This document shows positions 1 to 8,667 of a DNA stretch of 64,000 nt, in pieces (the stretch's first letter is position 1; every line of letters begins with the position of its first letter). The DNA comes from Streptomyces litmocidini. GTDB lineage: Bacteria > Actinomycetota > Actinomycetes > Streptomycetales > Streptomycetaceae. The notes under the pieces are model-generated. The model was not told the DNA's origin and did not search any database. It saw only the letters and a list, made by a program, of their open reading frames with translations. The stretch spans positions 1 through 64,000 of the forward strand of contig NZ_BMTQ01000012.1 in NCBI RefSeq assembly GCF_014649755.1, given 5' to 3'. The position numbers were made by a program, and so were the translations under genes.

Positions 1-125
1 GTGTTGCCGATACGGTCGTGGAACTTCAGCTGCTGGCCGTTGGCGCCGGCGGAGGCGGGTGAGGCCGAGAGGGCGAGGGCGGCCAGGGTCCCCGCCACGA
101 AGAGGGCGGAACGGATCTTCGACAT
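1..125 (-). CDS. Secreted protein, N-terminal part only (runs off the window)
   Basis: The first 41 codons of a minus-strand gene are visible, starting at an ATG (complement of 123-125). They encode a Sec signal peptide: basic start MSKIRS, a hydrophobic Ala/Leu core, then an SPASAGA cleavage region at about residues 23-29. The mature part begins with GQQLKFHDRIGN before the window ends. It was not called as a long reading frame only because it is cut. Small secreted proteins of unknown function with this layout are common in Streptomyces. No function can be given. Confidence 0.6.
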   Translation of the reverse strand, partial: MSKIRSALFVAGTLAALALSASPASAGANGQQLKFHDRIGN

Positions 126-180
126 GCCCGCGATCGTGACAGGGGCCGGACGCGGAGGCGCGTCTTCCCCACCGCTCACG

Positions 181-203
181 CGTCCCGGAGACGTCCCGGG
201 ACG
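181..203 (-). terminator. GC-rich stem-loop after the secreted-protein gene
   Basis: CGTCCCGG (181-188) pairs perfectly with CCGGGACG (196-203) across a 7-base loop. It sits 23 bases beyond the stop codon of the minus-strand gene at 226-693. There is no T run, which is usual for Streptomyces terminators. Termination is inferred from structure and position only. Confidence 0.4.
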
Positions 204-225
204 CACGGCCCGCTCGGCCGGTCCG

Positions 226-693
226 TCAGCTCACCCACCCGGTGCACTTCAGCTGCACGCCCTCGACGTTCACGCAGGCGCGCAGCCACGTGCCGTCGGG
301 CCAGTAGGACATCGAGGTGTACTCCTCACCGCCGCCGGCGTGCACGTACCCCCGCAGGCCGTCCCACGTCCGGCCTCCGTCCGTGGAACGGTCGATCCAC
401 ACGCCGTACTTGTAGTAGGTGGTGGCGGTCCTGGCCCACCCGTACCACCTGCCGTCCTTCTTTCCGGACCGCAGCTCCACGGTGGCGAAGCCGGTGACGG
501 TGGCCGTGGCATCGGTGTCGGGGCCGGCGTCCCAGCTGACGGTGTTCGGGTCCCAGCCGTCACAGGCATAACCGCTGCACGCCAACCCGGCGGCCGAGGC
601 GGGGCTGGCCGTCACGCCCAGCGCGGCGAAGGCGATCGCCACCGCGGGAAACAGTCTTCTGCGCAGCCCACCGCTCTCGGTCTTCGTTCTCAT
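226..693 (-). CDS. Small secreted protein of unknown function
   Basis: A 155-residue exported protein. The basic N-terminus (MRTKTESGGLRRR) is followed by a hydrophobic core and an SPASAAG signal peptidase site near residue 35. The mature domain has two Cys close together (LACSGYACDGW) and two near the C-terminus (RACVNVEGVQLKCTGW), so two disulfides are likely. It is rich in Tyr and Trp, suggesting a compact extracellular beta fold. I do not recognise the family. The ATG at 693 follows a purine-rich stretch (GGAGGGGGAGCCCCC on the minus strand) that fits a ribosome site. It appears monocistronic, with a stem-loop just downstream. The truncated neighbour at 1-125 is also secreted, but no functional link is shown. 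Confidence 0.75.
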   Translation of the reverse strand: MRTKTESGGLRRRLFPAVAIAFAALGVTASPASAAGLACSGYACDGWDPNTVSWDAGPDTDATATVTGFATVELRSGKKDGRWYGWARTATTYYKYGVWIDRSTDGGRTWDGLRGYVHAGGGEEYTSMSYWPDGTWLRACVNVEGVQLKCTGWVS

Positions 694-954
694 GGGGGCT
701 CCCCCTCCGTTCGCTGATCGGCAGCCGCGCGTCTCTGCCGCGCGGCGCCTCCGGTTGCGGGACCAGCGTCACGCGTGACACCAACGAACGATCAACAAAC
801 CTTCAACGAAGGGGCATTGGGCCGGATCCGACCCTTCACGTTCCGCAGGACGCGAAGGATGCCGCTCCTCGTCCGACCCCCTCCACCCGGAGCCGGTGCA
901 CGCCCACCACGATCCACAGTCCCGGATCGTTCCGGGAGCAGAACCCCGGAGTCG

Positions 955-1749
955 TCAGGGCCTGTCGGCGCGCGAAAGGCCGAGGTCACCGCCGGGGCGG
1001 CCCGAGGAGCCGCCGCGGTCGGCACCGCCGTCCGGCCGGGGCGCGGCGGCCGGGGTGCGGACGGCACCGGGGTCGCGCCGACAACGGCCGGGGACGCGCC
1101 CCTCGCCTCCGGCGGCGGCCGACGGCCGCTGCCGGGCGGCGGACGCGGGCTCCTGGCCGCTCGCCCCGCCCTTCGCCTTCCCCTTGCCCTCGCCCCCGTC
1201 TTTCGCCCTGTCCCCGCGCCCGTCCCCGCCCTTCGCCTTCCCCTCCCCCTTCTCGGCGGCACGGCAGAGGGCATCACCGCTTCTGCCGGGGAGCCCCGGA
1301 AGGCCCTTCTCCGGGCTCGGGGAAGCGGTCGTGCCGGACGGCGCGGAGGTGCGGGCCCCGGCGCCGCCCGTACCGGCCGTCGCGCCGGGCTTCACGGGCT
1401 CCGGCGTGGCGCGGGCCGGGCGCGGTGCGGGGGGCGGGGCGGTGGCGCCGGGGAAGCGTCCGGGCAGGGCGGCGGCGGCGACGGCCACGCCGCCGAGCGT
1501 CACGCTCGCGACCAGCGCGGCCACGGCCGCCTTCGGCGAACGCCGGGGGCGCCGCCGCTCGGCGGCCGGGGTCCAGTCGTCACGGTCGCGGGTGGGCAGT
1601 GACGCGTGGAGCCCCGCGTCACGCGCCTCCCGGAAGGCGGCGAGAGCGTCCTCCTCGCCGGTGACGCCACCGCTCCCGTCGCCCCGCTCTCCGCTCAGAG
1701 CGGCTCTCAGCAGCTCCGCCGGCTCTCCGTCCAGCGGTTCGTCACGCAT
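955..1749 (-). CDS. One-pass membrane protein co-encoded with an ECF sigma factor (putative anti-sigma role)
   Basis: A 264-residue protein starting 3 bp after the stop of the ECF sigma gene at 1753-2442, so the two are surely co-transcribed. About 75 cytoplasmic residues are followed by one membrane helix (AAVAALVASVTLGGVAVAAA, about residues 74-95). Beyond that is a long low-complexity extracytoplasmic part rich in Pro, Ala and Thr, then Lys/Gly-rich repeats (KGEGKAKGGDGRG, GEGKGKAKGG), then an Arg/Pro/Gly tail. This sigma-then-membrane-protein order is typical of sigma/anti-sigma pairs. No zinc-binding anti-sigma HxxxCxxC motif is visible, so the anti-sigma role is inferred from context. 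The C-terminal composition is so biased that the exact reading-frame end should be treated with care. Confidence 0.6.
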   Translation of the reverse strand: MRDEPLDGEPAELLRAALSGERGDGSGGVTGEEDALAAFREARDAGLHASLPTRDRDDWTPAAERRRPRRSPKAAVAALVASVTLGGVAVAAAALPGRFPGATAPPPAPRPARATPEPVKPGATAGTGGAGARTSAPSGTTASPSPEKGLPGLPGRSGDALCRAAEKGEGKAKGGDGRGDRAKDGGEGKGKAKGGASGQEPASAARQRPSAAAGGEGRVPGRCRRDPGAVRTPAAAPRPDGGADRGGSSGRPGGDLGLSRADRP

Positions 1750-1752
1750 CCG

Positions 1753-2442
1753 TCACCCCCCTCTCCCCGTGAGCTGTTTCGCAAGTCGCCTCAATCCCCT
1801 ATGTGCGGCGGACCGTACCGCACCGGGACGCTTGCCCAGTACTCGGGCGGCCGAAGGGCCGTCGAGGCCCACGACGACCCGGAGCAGGACGGCCTCGGCC
1901 TGGTCCTGCGGGAGGCCCGCGACGAGGGCGAGCGTCCGTTCCGTCGACAGCGCGTCCAGCGCCTCGTCGGCCGCGTCGTCGGCGGCCGGGAGTTCGAGGA
2001 GGTCCTGCTCGAACCGGGCGGGCCGGGGCCTGGCCCGTACGCGTCGCAGGTGGTCGAGGGCCCGGTGGCGGGCGATGGTCGCGGTCCAGCCGCGGAAGCC
2101 CGCACCGTCGCCGCGGAAGCGGCCGAGGTCCCGGGCGATCTCCAGCCACGCGTCGGAGGCGACGTCCTCGGCGTCCTCGCCGACGATCCCGCGCAGATAG
2201 CCGAGCAGTCCGGGATGGACGGTCCGGTAGGCCTCCGCGAACGCCCCCTCGTCCCCCCGCCGGGCCCGCTCGACGGCCTCGGCGAGGCGGGCGTCCCGGT
2301 CGGGACCGGACCGGGCGCCCCCGTCCGGAGCGGGGCGGACGTCACGGTCGGGACCGGACCGGGCTCCACGGCCCGGAGCGGACCGGGCCTCGCCCCCAGG
2401 GCCGTGCGCCGTGGCGGGCGCGTGTCCCGTTCCCTCGCCCAC
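1753..2442 (-). CDS. ECF-type RNA polymerase sigma factor
   Basis: A 229-residue sigma-70 family protein of the extracytoplasmic-function type. After a repetitive, disordered N-terminus of about 50 residues, sigma region 2 runs from DEGAFAEAYRTVHPGLLGYLRGIVG through DVASDAWLEIARDLGRFRG to FRGWTATIARHRALDHLRR, about residues 58-140. Region 4 follows with LPQDQAEAVLLRVVVGLD, then the recognition helix segment RVLGKRPGAVRSAAHRGLRRL near the C-terminus. The start is a GTG at 2442; the conserved core begins much later, so a downstream start is possible. The next gene (955-1749), a membrane protein, is probably its regulator. Target promoters cannot be read from this window. Confidence 0.88.
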   Translation of the reverse strand: MGEGTGHAPATAHGPGGEARSAPGRGARSGPDRDVRPAPDGGARSGPDRDARLAEAVERARRGDEGAFAEAYRTVHPGLLGYLRGIVGEDAEDVASDAWLEIARDLGRFRGDGAGFRGWTATIARHRALDHLRRVRARPRPARFEQDLLELPAADDAADEALDALSTERTLALVAGLPQDQAEAVLLRVVVGLDGPSAARVLGKRPGAVRSAAHRGLRRLAKQLTGRGG

Positions 2443-2813
2443 CCGACCTCTTCACACCCCGTACACCCAAGAACCCCGGACCCCCACGGAACAACCGGAG
2501 GTTGCCCATCCTGTCAGACGGTCAGCAGGCCTTTCCCGGCGCCCTGTCGGGACGGCGGGACAGTTCGCGGCGCGACCGGGCGGACCGGCGCCCCCTCCCC
2601 CGGAGGCGGCGGAGCCCGCCGGATGTTCCAGCGGATCGGCCCCGCGAAACATCACGGGCCGGCAGAGTGACCCTGATCACAGCGAGGGCGAACACCCCGT
2701 GCCATCAGGCGAGTTGCTGAACCATGGAGGGGCGTCAAAGCGCCCATAAGCGGTCACCGGTCGACGGATCCAGCCAGCTTCGCCGGACGGACACAAATTT
2801 CACACAATCCCTC

Positions 2814-2841
2814 TTCATACCGGCCCGCGATGCTCTAGATT
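2814..2841 (+). promoter_or_regulatory. Possible sigma-70-type promoter for the polysaccharide operon
   Basis: TTCATA (2814-2819) and TAGATT (2836-2841) are separated by 16 bp in a noticeably AT-richer patch (about 2790-2845) within the 728-bp gap between the ECF gene and the polysaccharide operon. It is the best sigma-HrdB-like match I see ahead of the first gene at 3171. It would give a leader of over 300 nt. The boxes match the consensus only moderately. Confidence 0.3.
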
Positions 2842-2968
2842 GACCGTGCTTCAGCTGTTCGGGCACGAGGCGACCGCTAACGATCCATAGGTCCGGTACC
2901 ACGGAAGGCCACGAGCCACCCCGTGGCACCGGGCACGGGGACGATCGATTCCGGGGACCCGCGAGGGG

Positions 2969-3000
2969 CGTCGGGTGCGGGGAGCACCCGGGGCCCGACG
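2969..3000 (+). promoter_or_regulatory. Stem-loop in the long leader of the polysaccharide operon
   Basis: CGTCGGGTGC (2969-2978) can pair with GCACCC (84-89 of this hundred) and, past a GGGG bulge, with CCCGACG ending at 3000, around a GGGGA loop. It lies about 170 bp before the first start codon, in an otherwise gene-free 2443-3170 stretch. It could be an attenuator or an RNA switch element, but I could not match it to a known riboswitch consensus. Confidence 0.3.
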
Positions 3001-3170
3001 GATTTTCCGCGCACCTCGAGTGCCCGGTGGGGCGGACAGGTCCGCTGCCGCCGGGATGAGTTGTCGAAGTGGCTCCGGAAGAGCAGGGATGTCATGCGCC
3101 GGGGAGGGCGGGGGCCTCCCGGGGAGTGTCGGGCGCACACGTCGTACCACTGGGGACCTTGGGGGGTTCT

Positions 3171-4652
3171 GTGCGGCAAGGGGGACTAGTCAGCCCGTTT
3201 CCGTCTGCGCGCGAGCGCCTGGCGGACGGGGCGATCAGCCGGCCCGCGATCGAGTGGGAGCAGCGCTACCGCCGTACCGTGATCATCAGCGACACCGTGG
3301 CCACCGCCTTCGTGGTGACGGCGATCGGCGACTTCTTCGGGGCCCGGGACGCGGCCAACTGGCATGAGAAATGGGGAATCCTCGCGTTCGGCACGCAGCT
3401 CCTGGTGCTGGGGGCGCTGGCGGTGAGCCGGGCATGGGCTCCCGCCGTGCTCGGCCAGGGCGCCGAGGAGTTCCGCCGGCTCGGCCGCTCCCTGTTCACC
3501 GCGACCGTCGTCCTGGCGCTCGGCGGGATAGCCCTCACCTCGCGCAACATCAAGCTCTGGATCTTCGTCGCGATCCCCGCGATCGCCCTCGTCACCATGA
3601 CGGCGCGGTATCTGCTGCGCCTCTGGCTGCACAAGGAACGGAAGGAAGGGCGCTGTCTGCGGCCGGTACTGGCCGCCGGAAGCCCGGACACCGTGCGCGA
3701 CCTGATCACCCGGACCCGCAAGTTCCCGCACCTCGGCTGGCGCGTGGAGGCGGTGTGCACGACGGACGGCCGCGGGCTCGACGGCGACCTGCTGGACGGG
3801 GTGCCGGTCGTCGGGCGGCTGGCGGACGTCGCCAAGCACGTCCGCCACGACGGCTACCGGGTCGTCGCGGTCACCCCCGACCCGCACTGGTCGCCGGACC
3901 GGCTGCGGCGGCTGGCCTGGAACCTGGAGGGCAGCGACGCCGAGATGGTCGTGGCCCCCGTGCTCATGGAGGTGGCCGGCCCGCGGCTGCACGTCGACGC
4001 CGTGCTCGGGATACCGCTGCTGCGGGTCAGCATGCCGACCTTCACCGGTGGCCGCCGGGCGATCAAGGAGGTCGTCGACCGGCTGGGCGCGGCGGTCCTG
4101 CTGCTCCTGTTCACGCCGCTGATGGCGCTCGTCGCGCTGCTCGTGCTGCTGGACAGCCGGGGCGGGGCGTTCTACCGGCAGCGCCGGGTCGGCAAGGACG
4201 GCCGCGAGTTCACCATCCTCAAGTTCCGCACCATGGTCACCGGGGCCGACGGGGCGGCGCGTGCCGCTCTGGCCGACCACAACGAGGGCGCGGGGCCGCT
4301 GTTCAAGCTCCGCCGGGACCCCCGGGTGACCCGGGTGGGGGCGGTGCTGCGCCGGTACTCGATCGACGAGCTCCCGCAGCTCCTCAACGTGCTCACGGGG
4401 TCGATGTCGCTCGTCGGTCCGCGGCCGCCGTTACCGGAGGAGTCCGCCGCGTACGGCCCGGACATCCGGCGGCGCCTCCTCGTCAAGCCCGGCCTCACCG
4501 GCCTGTGGCAGATCAGCGGACGCAGCGACCTGCCGTGGGAGGAGGCCGTGCGCCTCGACCTGCGGTACGTGGAGGACTGGTCGCTCGCCCTGGACACGGT
4601 GATCTTGTGGAAGACGCTGCGTGCGGTGCTCTACGGGCAGGGGGCCTACTGA
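3171..4652 (+). CDS. Polyprenyl-phosphate phosphoglycosyltransferase (initiating sugar transferase, WbaP/CpsE type)
   Basis: A 493-residue membrane enzyme that should move a sugar-1-phosphate from a nucleotide sugar to undecaprenyl phosphate, the first membrane step of polysaccharide assembly. Four membrane helices occupy roughly residues 25-150. A Rossmann-like CoA-binding-type domain follows (PVLAAGSPDTVRDLITRTR to about residue 285). Another hydrophobic segment (DRLGAAVLLLLFTPLMALVA) leads into the conserved catalytic domain with KFRTM, LFKLRRDPRVTRVG, SIDELPQLLNVL and GSMSLVGPRPP motifs, then KPGLTGLWQISGRSD. I chose the GTG at 3171 because a G-rich ribosome site lies just upstream; an earlier in-frame start at 3069 has no support. 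It is the first gene of the 21-gene operon. The sugar it loads is unknown. Confidence 0.9.
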   Translation: MRQGGLVSPFPSARERLADGAISRPAIEWEQRYRRTVIISDTVATAFVVTAIGDFFGARDAANWHEKWGILAFGTQLLVLGALAVSRAWAPAVLGQGAEEFRRLGRSLFTATVVLALGGIALTSRNIKLWIFVAIPAIALVTMTARYLLRLWLHKERKEGRCLRPVLAAGSPDTVRDLITRTRKFPHLGWRVEAVCTTDGRGLDGDLLDGVPVVGRLADVAKHVRHDGYRVVAVTPDPHWSPDRLRRLAWNLEGSDAEMVVAPVLMEVAGPRLHVDAVLGIPLLRVSMPTFTGGRRAIKEVVDRLGAAVLLLLFTPLMALVALLVLLDSRGGAFYRQRRVGKDGREFTILKFRTMVTGADGAARAALADHNEGAGPLFKLRRDPRVTRVGAVLRRYSIDELPQLLNVLTGSMSLVGPRPPLPEESAAYGPDIRRRLLVKPGLTGLWQISGRSDLPWEEAVRLDLRYVEDWSLALDTVILWKTLRAVLYGQGAY

Positions 4653-4731
4653 TGCGCGGGGGGCGGCGCCGGCGTACGGCCGGAGCTCGGACCGCAGGCC
4701 GGAAGGGCCTGCCTGGGGGGAGGAACGGGTC

Positions 4732-6048
4732 GTGAGGATCAGCGTTTTCGGACTCGGCTACGTGGGCTGTGTGTCGGCCGCGTGCCTGGCCGACATGGGC
4801 CACGAGGTCATCGGGGTGGACGTCAACCAGGTGAAGGTCGACCTGGTCAACGACGGCAAGGCCCCGGTGGTCGAGGAGGGGATCGGCGAACTCGTCGCCG
4901 AGGTCGTGCGGACCGGGGCGCTCCGCGCCACCGGCGACGTCCGCGAGGCGATCATGGACAGTGAGGTGTCGCTGATCTGCGTGGGCACGCCGTCCGAGCC
5001 CAACGGCAGCCTGTGCACGACGTACTTGGAGCGGGTCACCGAGGAGATCGGCGCCGCGCTCGCCGAGCGGGGCGGACGGCACACCGTCGTGTTCCGCAGC
5101 ACCATGCTCCCGGGCACCTGCCTGAACCTGCTGGTGCCGATCCTGGAGAAGAACGTCGGCGGCACGGCCGGGGTGGACGTCGGGGTCGCGGTCAACCCGG
5201 AGTTCCTGCGCGAGGGCACGAGCGTGCGGGACTTCTTCGACCCGCCGAAGACCGTCATCGGCGAACTCGACGCGGCGAGCGGCGACGTGGTGGCGGCGCT
5301 GTACGAGGGACTGCCCGGCGAGGTGTTCCGGGTGCCGGTCCCGACGGCCGAGGCGATCAAGTACGCCGACAACGCCTTCCACGGCCTCAAGATCGGCTTC
5401 GCGAACGAACTGGGCGCGGTGTGCCAGGCGCTCGGAGTGGACTCGCACCAGGTGATCGACGTGTTCCTGGCCGACCGCAAGCTGAACATCAGCCCCGCCT
5501 ACCTGCGGCCCGGCTTCGCCTTCGGCGGCTCCTGCCTGCCCAAGGATCTGCGCAGCCTCGTCCACGCGGCACAGCGGGCCGACGTCTCGGTACCCATCCT
5601 CTCCCACGTGCTGCCGTCCAACGCCGACCACCTGCAGCGCGCGGTGGAGCTGGTCGAGCGCACCGGCAAGCGCCGGGTGGGGCTGTTCGGCCTCTCCTTC
5701 AAGCCCGGCACCGACGACCTCCGCGAGAGCCCGCTCGTCGAGCTGGCGGAGCGGCTCTTCGGCAAGGGCTACGACCTGCGGATCTACGACGCCAACGTGC
5801 ACCTCTCGCGGCTGCTCGGCGCGAACCGCGAGTACATCGAGTCCCGGCTTCCGCACCTGGCGCAGCTGCTCACGGACTCCGTCGACGAGGTGCTCCGGCA
5901 CGCCGAGGTGTGCCTGGTCGGGACCAGGGACCCGGCCGTGGTGTCGGCCCTGCCGCACGGTGACGGTCCGGTGATCGTCGATCTCATCCACCTTCCCGAC
6001 GCCGACGCGCGGCGGGCCGAACCGGGGTACGTGGGCCTTGCTTGGTGA
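4732..6048 (+). CDS. algD: UDP-glucose/GDP-mannose dehydrogenase family, closest to GDP-mannose 6-dehydrogenase (AlgD type)
   Basis: A 438-residue four-electron NAD-dependent dehydrogenase that oxidises a nucleotide hexose to the uronic acid. The N-terminal Rossmann loop is FGLGYVGCVSAACLADMGH. The catalytic motif reads FAFGGSCLPKDLR, with the nucleophilic cysteine at residue 268, the same number as in Pseudomonas AlgD. NPEFLREGTSVRDFFDPP, TVIGELD and SFKPGTDDLRESPLVELAE also follow the AlgD pattern more closely than the UDP-glucose dehydrogenase pattern, as I recall both families. GDP-mannuronic acid is therefore the favoured product. The GTG at 4732 follows GGGGGGAGGAACGG. The lyase and beta-helix genes downstream fit a uronic-acid polymer. 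UDP-glucose cannot be excluded as substrate. Confidence 0.85.
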   Translation: MRISVFGLGYVGCVSAACLADMGHEVIGVDVNQVKVDLVNDGKAPVVEEGIGELVAEVVRTGALRATGDVREAIMDSEVSLICVGTPSEPNGSLCTTYLERVTEEIGAALAERGGRHTVVFRSTMLPGTCLNLLVPILEKNVGGTAGVDVGVAVNPEFLREGTSVRDFFDPPKTVIGELDAASGDVVAALYEGLPGEVFRVPVPTAEAIKYADNAFHGLKIGFANELGAVCQALGVDSHQVIDVFLADRKLNISPAYLRPGFAFGGSCLPKDLRSLVHAAQRADVSVPILSHVLPSNADHLQRAVELVERTGKRRVGLFGLSFKPGTDDLRESPLVELAERLFGKGYDLRIYDANVHLSRLLGANREYIESRLPHLAQLLTDSVDEVLRHAEVCLVGTRDPAVVSALPHGDGPVIVDLIHLPDADARRAEPGYVGLAW

Positions 6049-7303
6049 GACGACCGGAGGCGGCCGGCGGGAACGCCGCGCGCTGATCCTGGTGGAGAAC
6101 CTGTCGGTGCCGTTCGACCGGCGGGTGTGGCAGGAGTGCACGACGCTGCGCGACGCGGGCTGGCAGGTGAACGTCATCTGCCCCCAGGGCGGCAAGCGGG
6201 ACGTCGAACCGTTCGCGGAGATCGACGGGATACGGATCCACCGCTATCCGCTGCGCGCGGCCACCGGAGGTCCGGCCGGCTACCTGAAGGAGTACGGGTC
6301 GGCCCTGTGGCACACCTTCCGGCTGGCCCGGAAGGTCGGCCCGGTCCACGTCGTCCACGCCTGCAACCCGCCCGACCTGCTGTTCCTGCCGGCCCTGTGG
6401 CTGAAGCGGCGCGGCACGCGGTTCGTCTTCGACCAGCACGACCTGGTGCCCGAGCTGTACCTCTCCCGGTTCGACCGCGGCAAGGACCTGCTCTACCGCG
6501 GCGTGTGCGCGCTGGAGCGGCTGACCTACCGGACCGCGGACGTCGTGCTCGCCACGAACGAGAGCTACCGGGACGTCGCGGTGCGCCGTGGCGGCCGGCG
6601 GCCGGAGGACGTCTTCGTGGTGCGCAGCGCGCCCGACGTCGACCGGTTCCATCCCGTGCCGGCCGAGCCGGAGCTCAAGCGCGGCAAGCCCCATCTGCTG
6701 TGCTACCTCGGCGTCATGGGGCCGCAGGACGGCGTCGACTACGCCCTGCGGGCCCTCGCCAGGCTGCGCGACGAACTCGGACGGACCGACTGGCACGCGG
6801 TGTTCGTCGGCGGCGGCGACACCTTCGACGCGATGGTGAAGCTGTCCCGGCAGCTCGGTCTCTCGGAGCAGGTGGAGTTCACCGGGCGCATCCCGGACGC
6901 CGACCTGGCGCGCTACCTGTCCACGGCGGACGTGTGCCTCTCCCCCGACCCGCACAACCCGCTCAACGACGTGTCGACCATGAACAAGGTCCTGGAGTAC
7001 ATGGTCATGGGCCGGCCGATCGTCTCGTTCGACCTCCGGGAGGCGCGGGTCTCCGCCGGTGACGCCGCCGTCTACGCGCCCGCCAACGACGAGACCGAGT
7101 TCGCCGCGCTCGTCGCGCTGCTGCTCGACGACCCGGAGAAACGGGCGCTCATGGGCAAGACCGGCCAGGAACGGATCAACGGGCCGCTCTCCTGGCGGAA
7201 CTCCCAGCGGACCCTGCTCGCCGCCTACGCCGCAGCCTGCCGGCCCCACGCTCCGGCGTCGGCGGGCGACCCCCACGGGGAAGGGACGAGGCCGCCCCGT
7301 TGA
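6038..7303 (+). CDS. Glycosyltransferase family 4
   Basis: A 421-residue GT-B fold enzyme. The N-terminal acceptor domain starts RRALILVENLSVPFDRRVWQ and includes HVVHACNPPDLLFLPAL and FVFDQHDLVPELYLSRF. The C-terminal donor domain holds CYLGVMGPQDGVDYALRALA, GRIPDADLARYLSTADVCLSP and NKVLEYMVMGRPIVSFD, the usual E(x7)E-like GT4 region. It starts at a TTG that overlaps the preceding stop by 11 bp, so translation is coupled. It probably adds an early sugar of the repeat unit on the cytoplasmic face. Donor and acceptor cannot be read from sequence. Confidence 0.88.
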   Translation: MLGETTGGGRRERRALILVENLSVPFDRRVWQECTTLRDAGWQVNVICPQGGKRDVEPFAEIDGIRIHRYPLRAATGGPAGYLKEYGSALWHTFRLARKVGPVHVVHACNPPDLLFLPALWLKRRGTRFVFDQHDLVPELYLSRFDRGKDLLYRGVCALERLTYRTADVVLATNESYRDVAVRRGGRRPEDVFVVRSAPDVDRFHPVPAEPELKRGKPHLLCYLGVMGPQDGVDYALRALARLRDELGRTDWHAVFVGGGDTFDAMVKLSRQLGLSEQVEFTGRIPDADLARYLSTADVCLSPDPHNPLNDVSTMNKVLEYMVMGRPIVSFDLREARVSAGDAAVYAPANDETEFAALVALLLDDPEKRALMGKTGQERINGPLSWRNSQRTLLAAYAAACRPHAPASAGDPHGEGTRPPR

Positions 7304-8667
7304 GCGACGACACGATACGCCTGGCCACGATCGGGCGGATTCTCCGCCGGCGCCGGCGGCTGCTCACCATCCTCGTGGTGGTGGGTGCGCTCGTCGGCCA
7401 CGGCACCTCCCTGCTGCTCCCGCCGCGCTACACGACGTCGGCGTCCGTGCTGCTGCCGGGGGCGTGGGAGGAGCGCGAACTGCGGACCCAGGCGGAGGTC
7501 GCCACCAGCTCGGTGGTGATCGACCGCGTGGCGTCCGCGCTCCACTGGACGGGGGTCGGCACCACCGAGCTGAAGGAGCGGGTGACCGCCAAGGCCTCCG
7601 AGGGAAACATCATCGAGATCTCGGGCACCGCCGACACGCCCGAGCGCGCACAGCAGCTCTCCGACCAGGTGGCCGAGCAGTTCGTCGCCTTCGCCGCGCG
7701 GATCGTGGGCGACAACGCCGACCCCGAGGCGGCGGCACGGCTCGAAACCCTGCGGCAGACCGTCGCGCAGACCGGCCGCCGCATCACCGAGCTGTCCGAG
7801 GCGGCCGGTTCGGGACGGTCCGTGGAGAGCGTGCAGACCCGCACCGAGCTGGAGGGGCTGCGCACCGCGCTGCAGGAGTCCATCGAGAAACTGGGCCAGG
7901 CCGACCCCACGTCGAGCAAGGCCCACATGGTCGTCATGGGACCGGCGGCCCGGCCCACCGGCGAGGCACCGCCGACGCGGATCCAACTCGTCTCCGCCGG
8001 GGCGCTGCTGTTCTTCCTGGTCACGGTGGCGGGCCATCTCACGGCGGCGCGGAGGAGCCGTCGGCTGCGTACCGAGGGGGAGATCACCGGGGCCCTCGGC
8101 GTGGCGCTCCTCGGCTCCGTCGACGTGCCCGCCGGGCGGGACGCGCACCGGGCGGAGGGCCGCGGCCCGCGGGTCTGGTTCCGCCGGCTCCTCGGGACCG
8201 ACGTCCGGTGGGACGTCCCGCCCCCGCGGACCTCGGGCGACGAGGCCGGCCGGCGGACCCGTCACCGGCGGGTGTGCGCCCGCCTCCGGGACCGGCTGCC
8301 GGCCGCCCGGCCGCTCCTCGTCGTCGTCCCGGACGGTGACCCGATCGCCCGCCGGGCCGCCGGGGAGCTCGTCGCCGAGGCCGGCGGCGATCCGGTGCTG
8401 CGGGTGGTGGGCGTCTCGGTGTCGGAGCCGATGGTGCCGGACCACGACGACGCGTCCGGCGCGCTCGTCGTGGTCAGCGCGGGCAACTGGACGGCCGGTG
8501 AGCTCGCCGGCATCGCCGAGGCGTGCGCGGACGCCGGGCACGAGGTCGTCGGCGCCGTCCTGGCCGGCACGGTCCGGATCCGTACGAAGGGGTCCGCCGA
8601 CCGGCCCCGGGAGGCCGCGACGCCGGTGCCCGCCGTGGCAGCCGACGCGACGGGGGGTTCGGCGTGA
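7300..8667 (+). CDS. Wzz-type polysaccharide co-polymerase with a C-terminal BY-kinase-like domain lacking the P-loop
   Basis: A 455-residue protein with the two-helix Wzz topology. A first helix (LLTILVVVGALVGHGTSLLL, about residues 26-46) precedes the typical YTTSASVLLPG strand, a coiled, charged periplasmic-type segment follows, and a second helix (IQLVSAGALLFFLVTVAGHL) sits near residue 235. After about residue 310 comes an alpha/beta domain (RPLLVVVPDGDPIARRAAGELVAEAGGDPVLRV, then GALVVVSAGNWTAGELAGI) that resembles a tyrosine-kinase fold but shows no Walker A glycine loop. It starts at TTG 7300, overlapping the previous stop as TTGA. Its likely role is control of chain length or export together with the next gene. 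Confidence 0.8.
   Translation: MSDDTIRLATIGRILRRRRRLLTILVVVGALVGHGTSLLLPPRYTTSASVLLPGAWEERELRTQAEVATSSVVIDRVASALHWTGVGTTELKERVTAKASEGNIIEISGTADTPERAQQLSDQVAEQFVAFAARIVGDNADPEAAARLETLRQTVAQTGRRITELSEAAGSGRSVESVQTRTELEGLRTALQESIEKLGQADPTSSKAHMVVMGPAARPTGEAPPTRIQLVSAGALLFFLVTVAGHLTAARRSRRLRTEGEITGALGVALLGSVDVPAGRDAHRAEGRGPRVWFRRLLGTDVRWDVPPPRTSGDEAGRRTRHRRVCARLRDRLPAARPLLVVVPDGDPIARRAAGELVAEAGGDPVLRVVGVSVSEPMVPDHDDASGALVVVSAGNWTAGELAGIAEACADAGHEVVGAVLAGTVRIRTKGSADRPREAATPVPAVAADATGGSA

Noticed and set aside
2842-3170. A c-di-AMP (ydaO-type) or other known riboswitch in the operon leader
   Set aside because: Stem-loops are present, but I could not match the conserved motifs of any riboswitch by eye. 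It is reported only as a structured leader.
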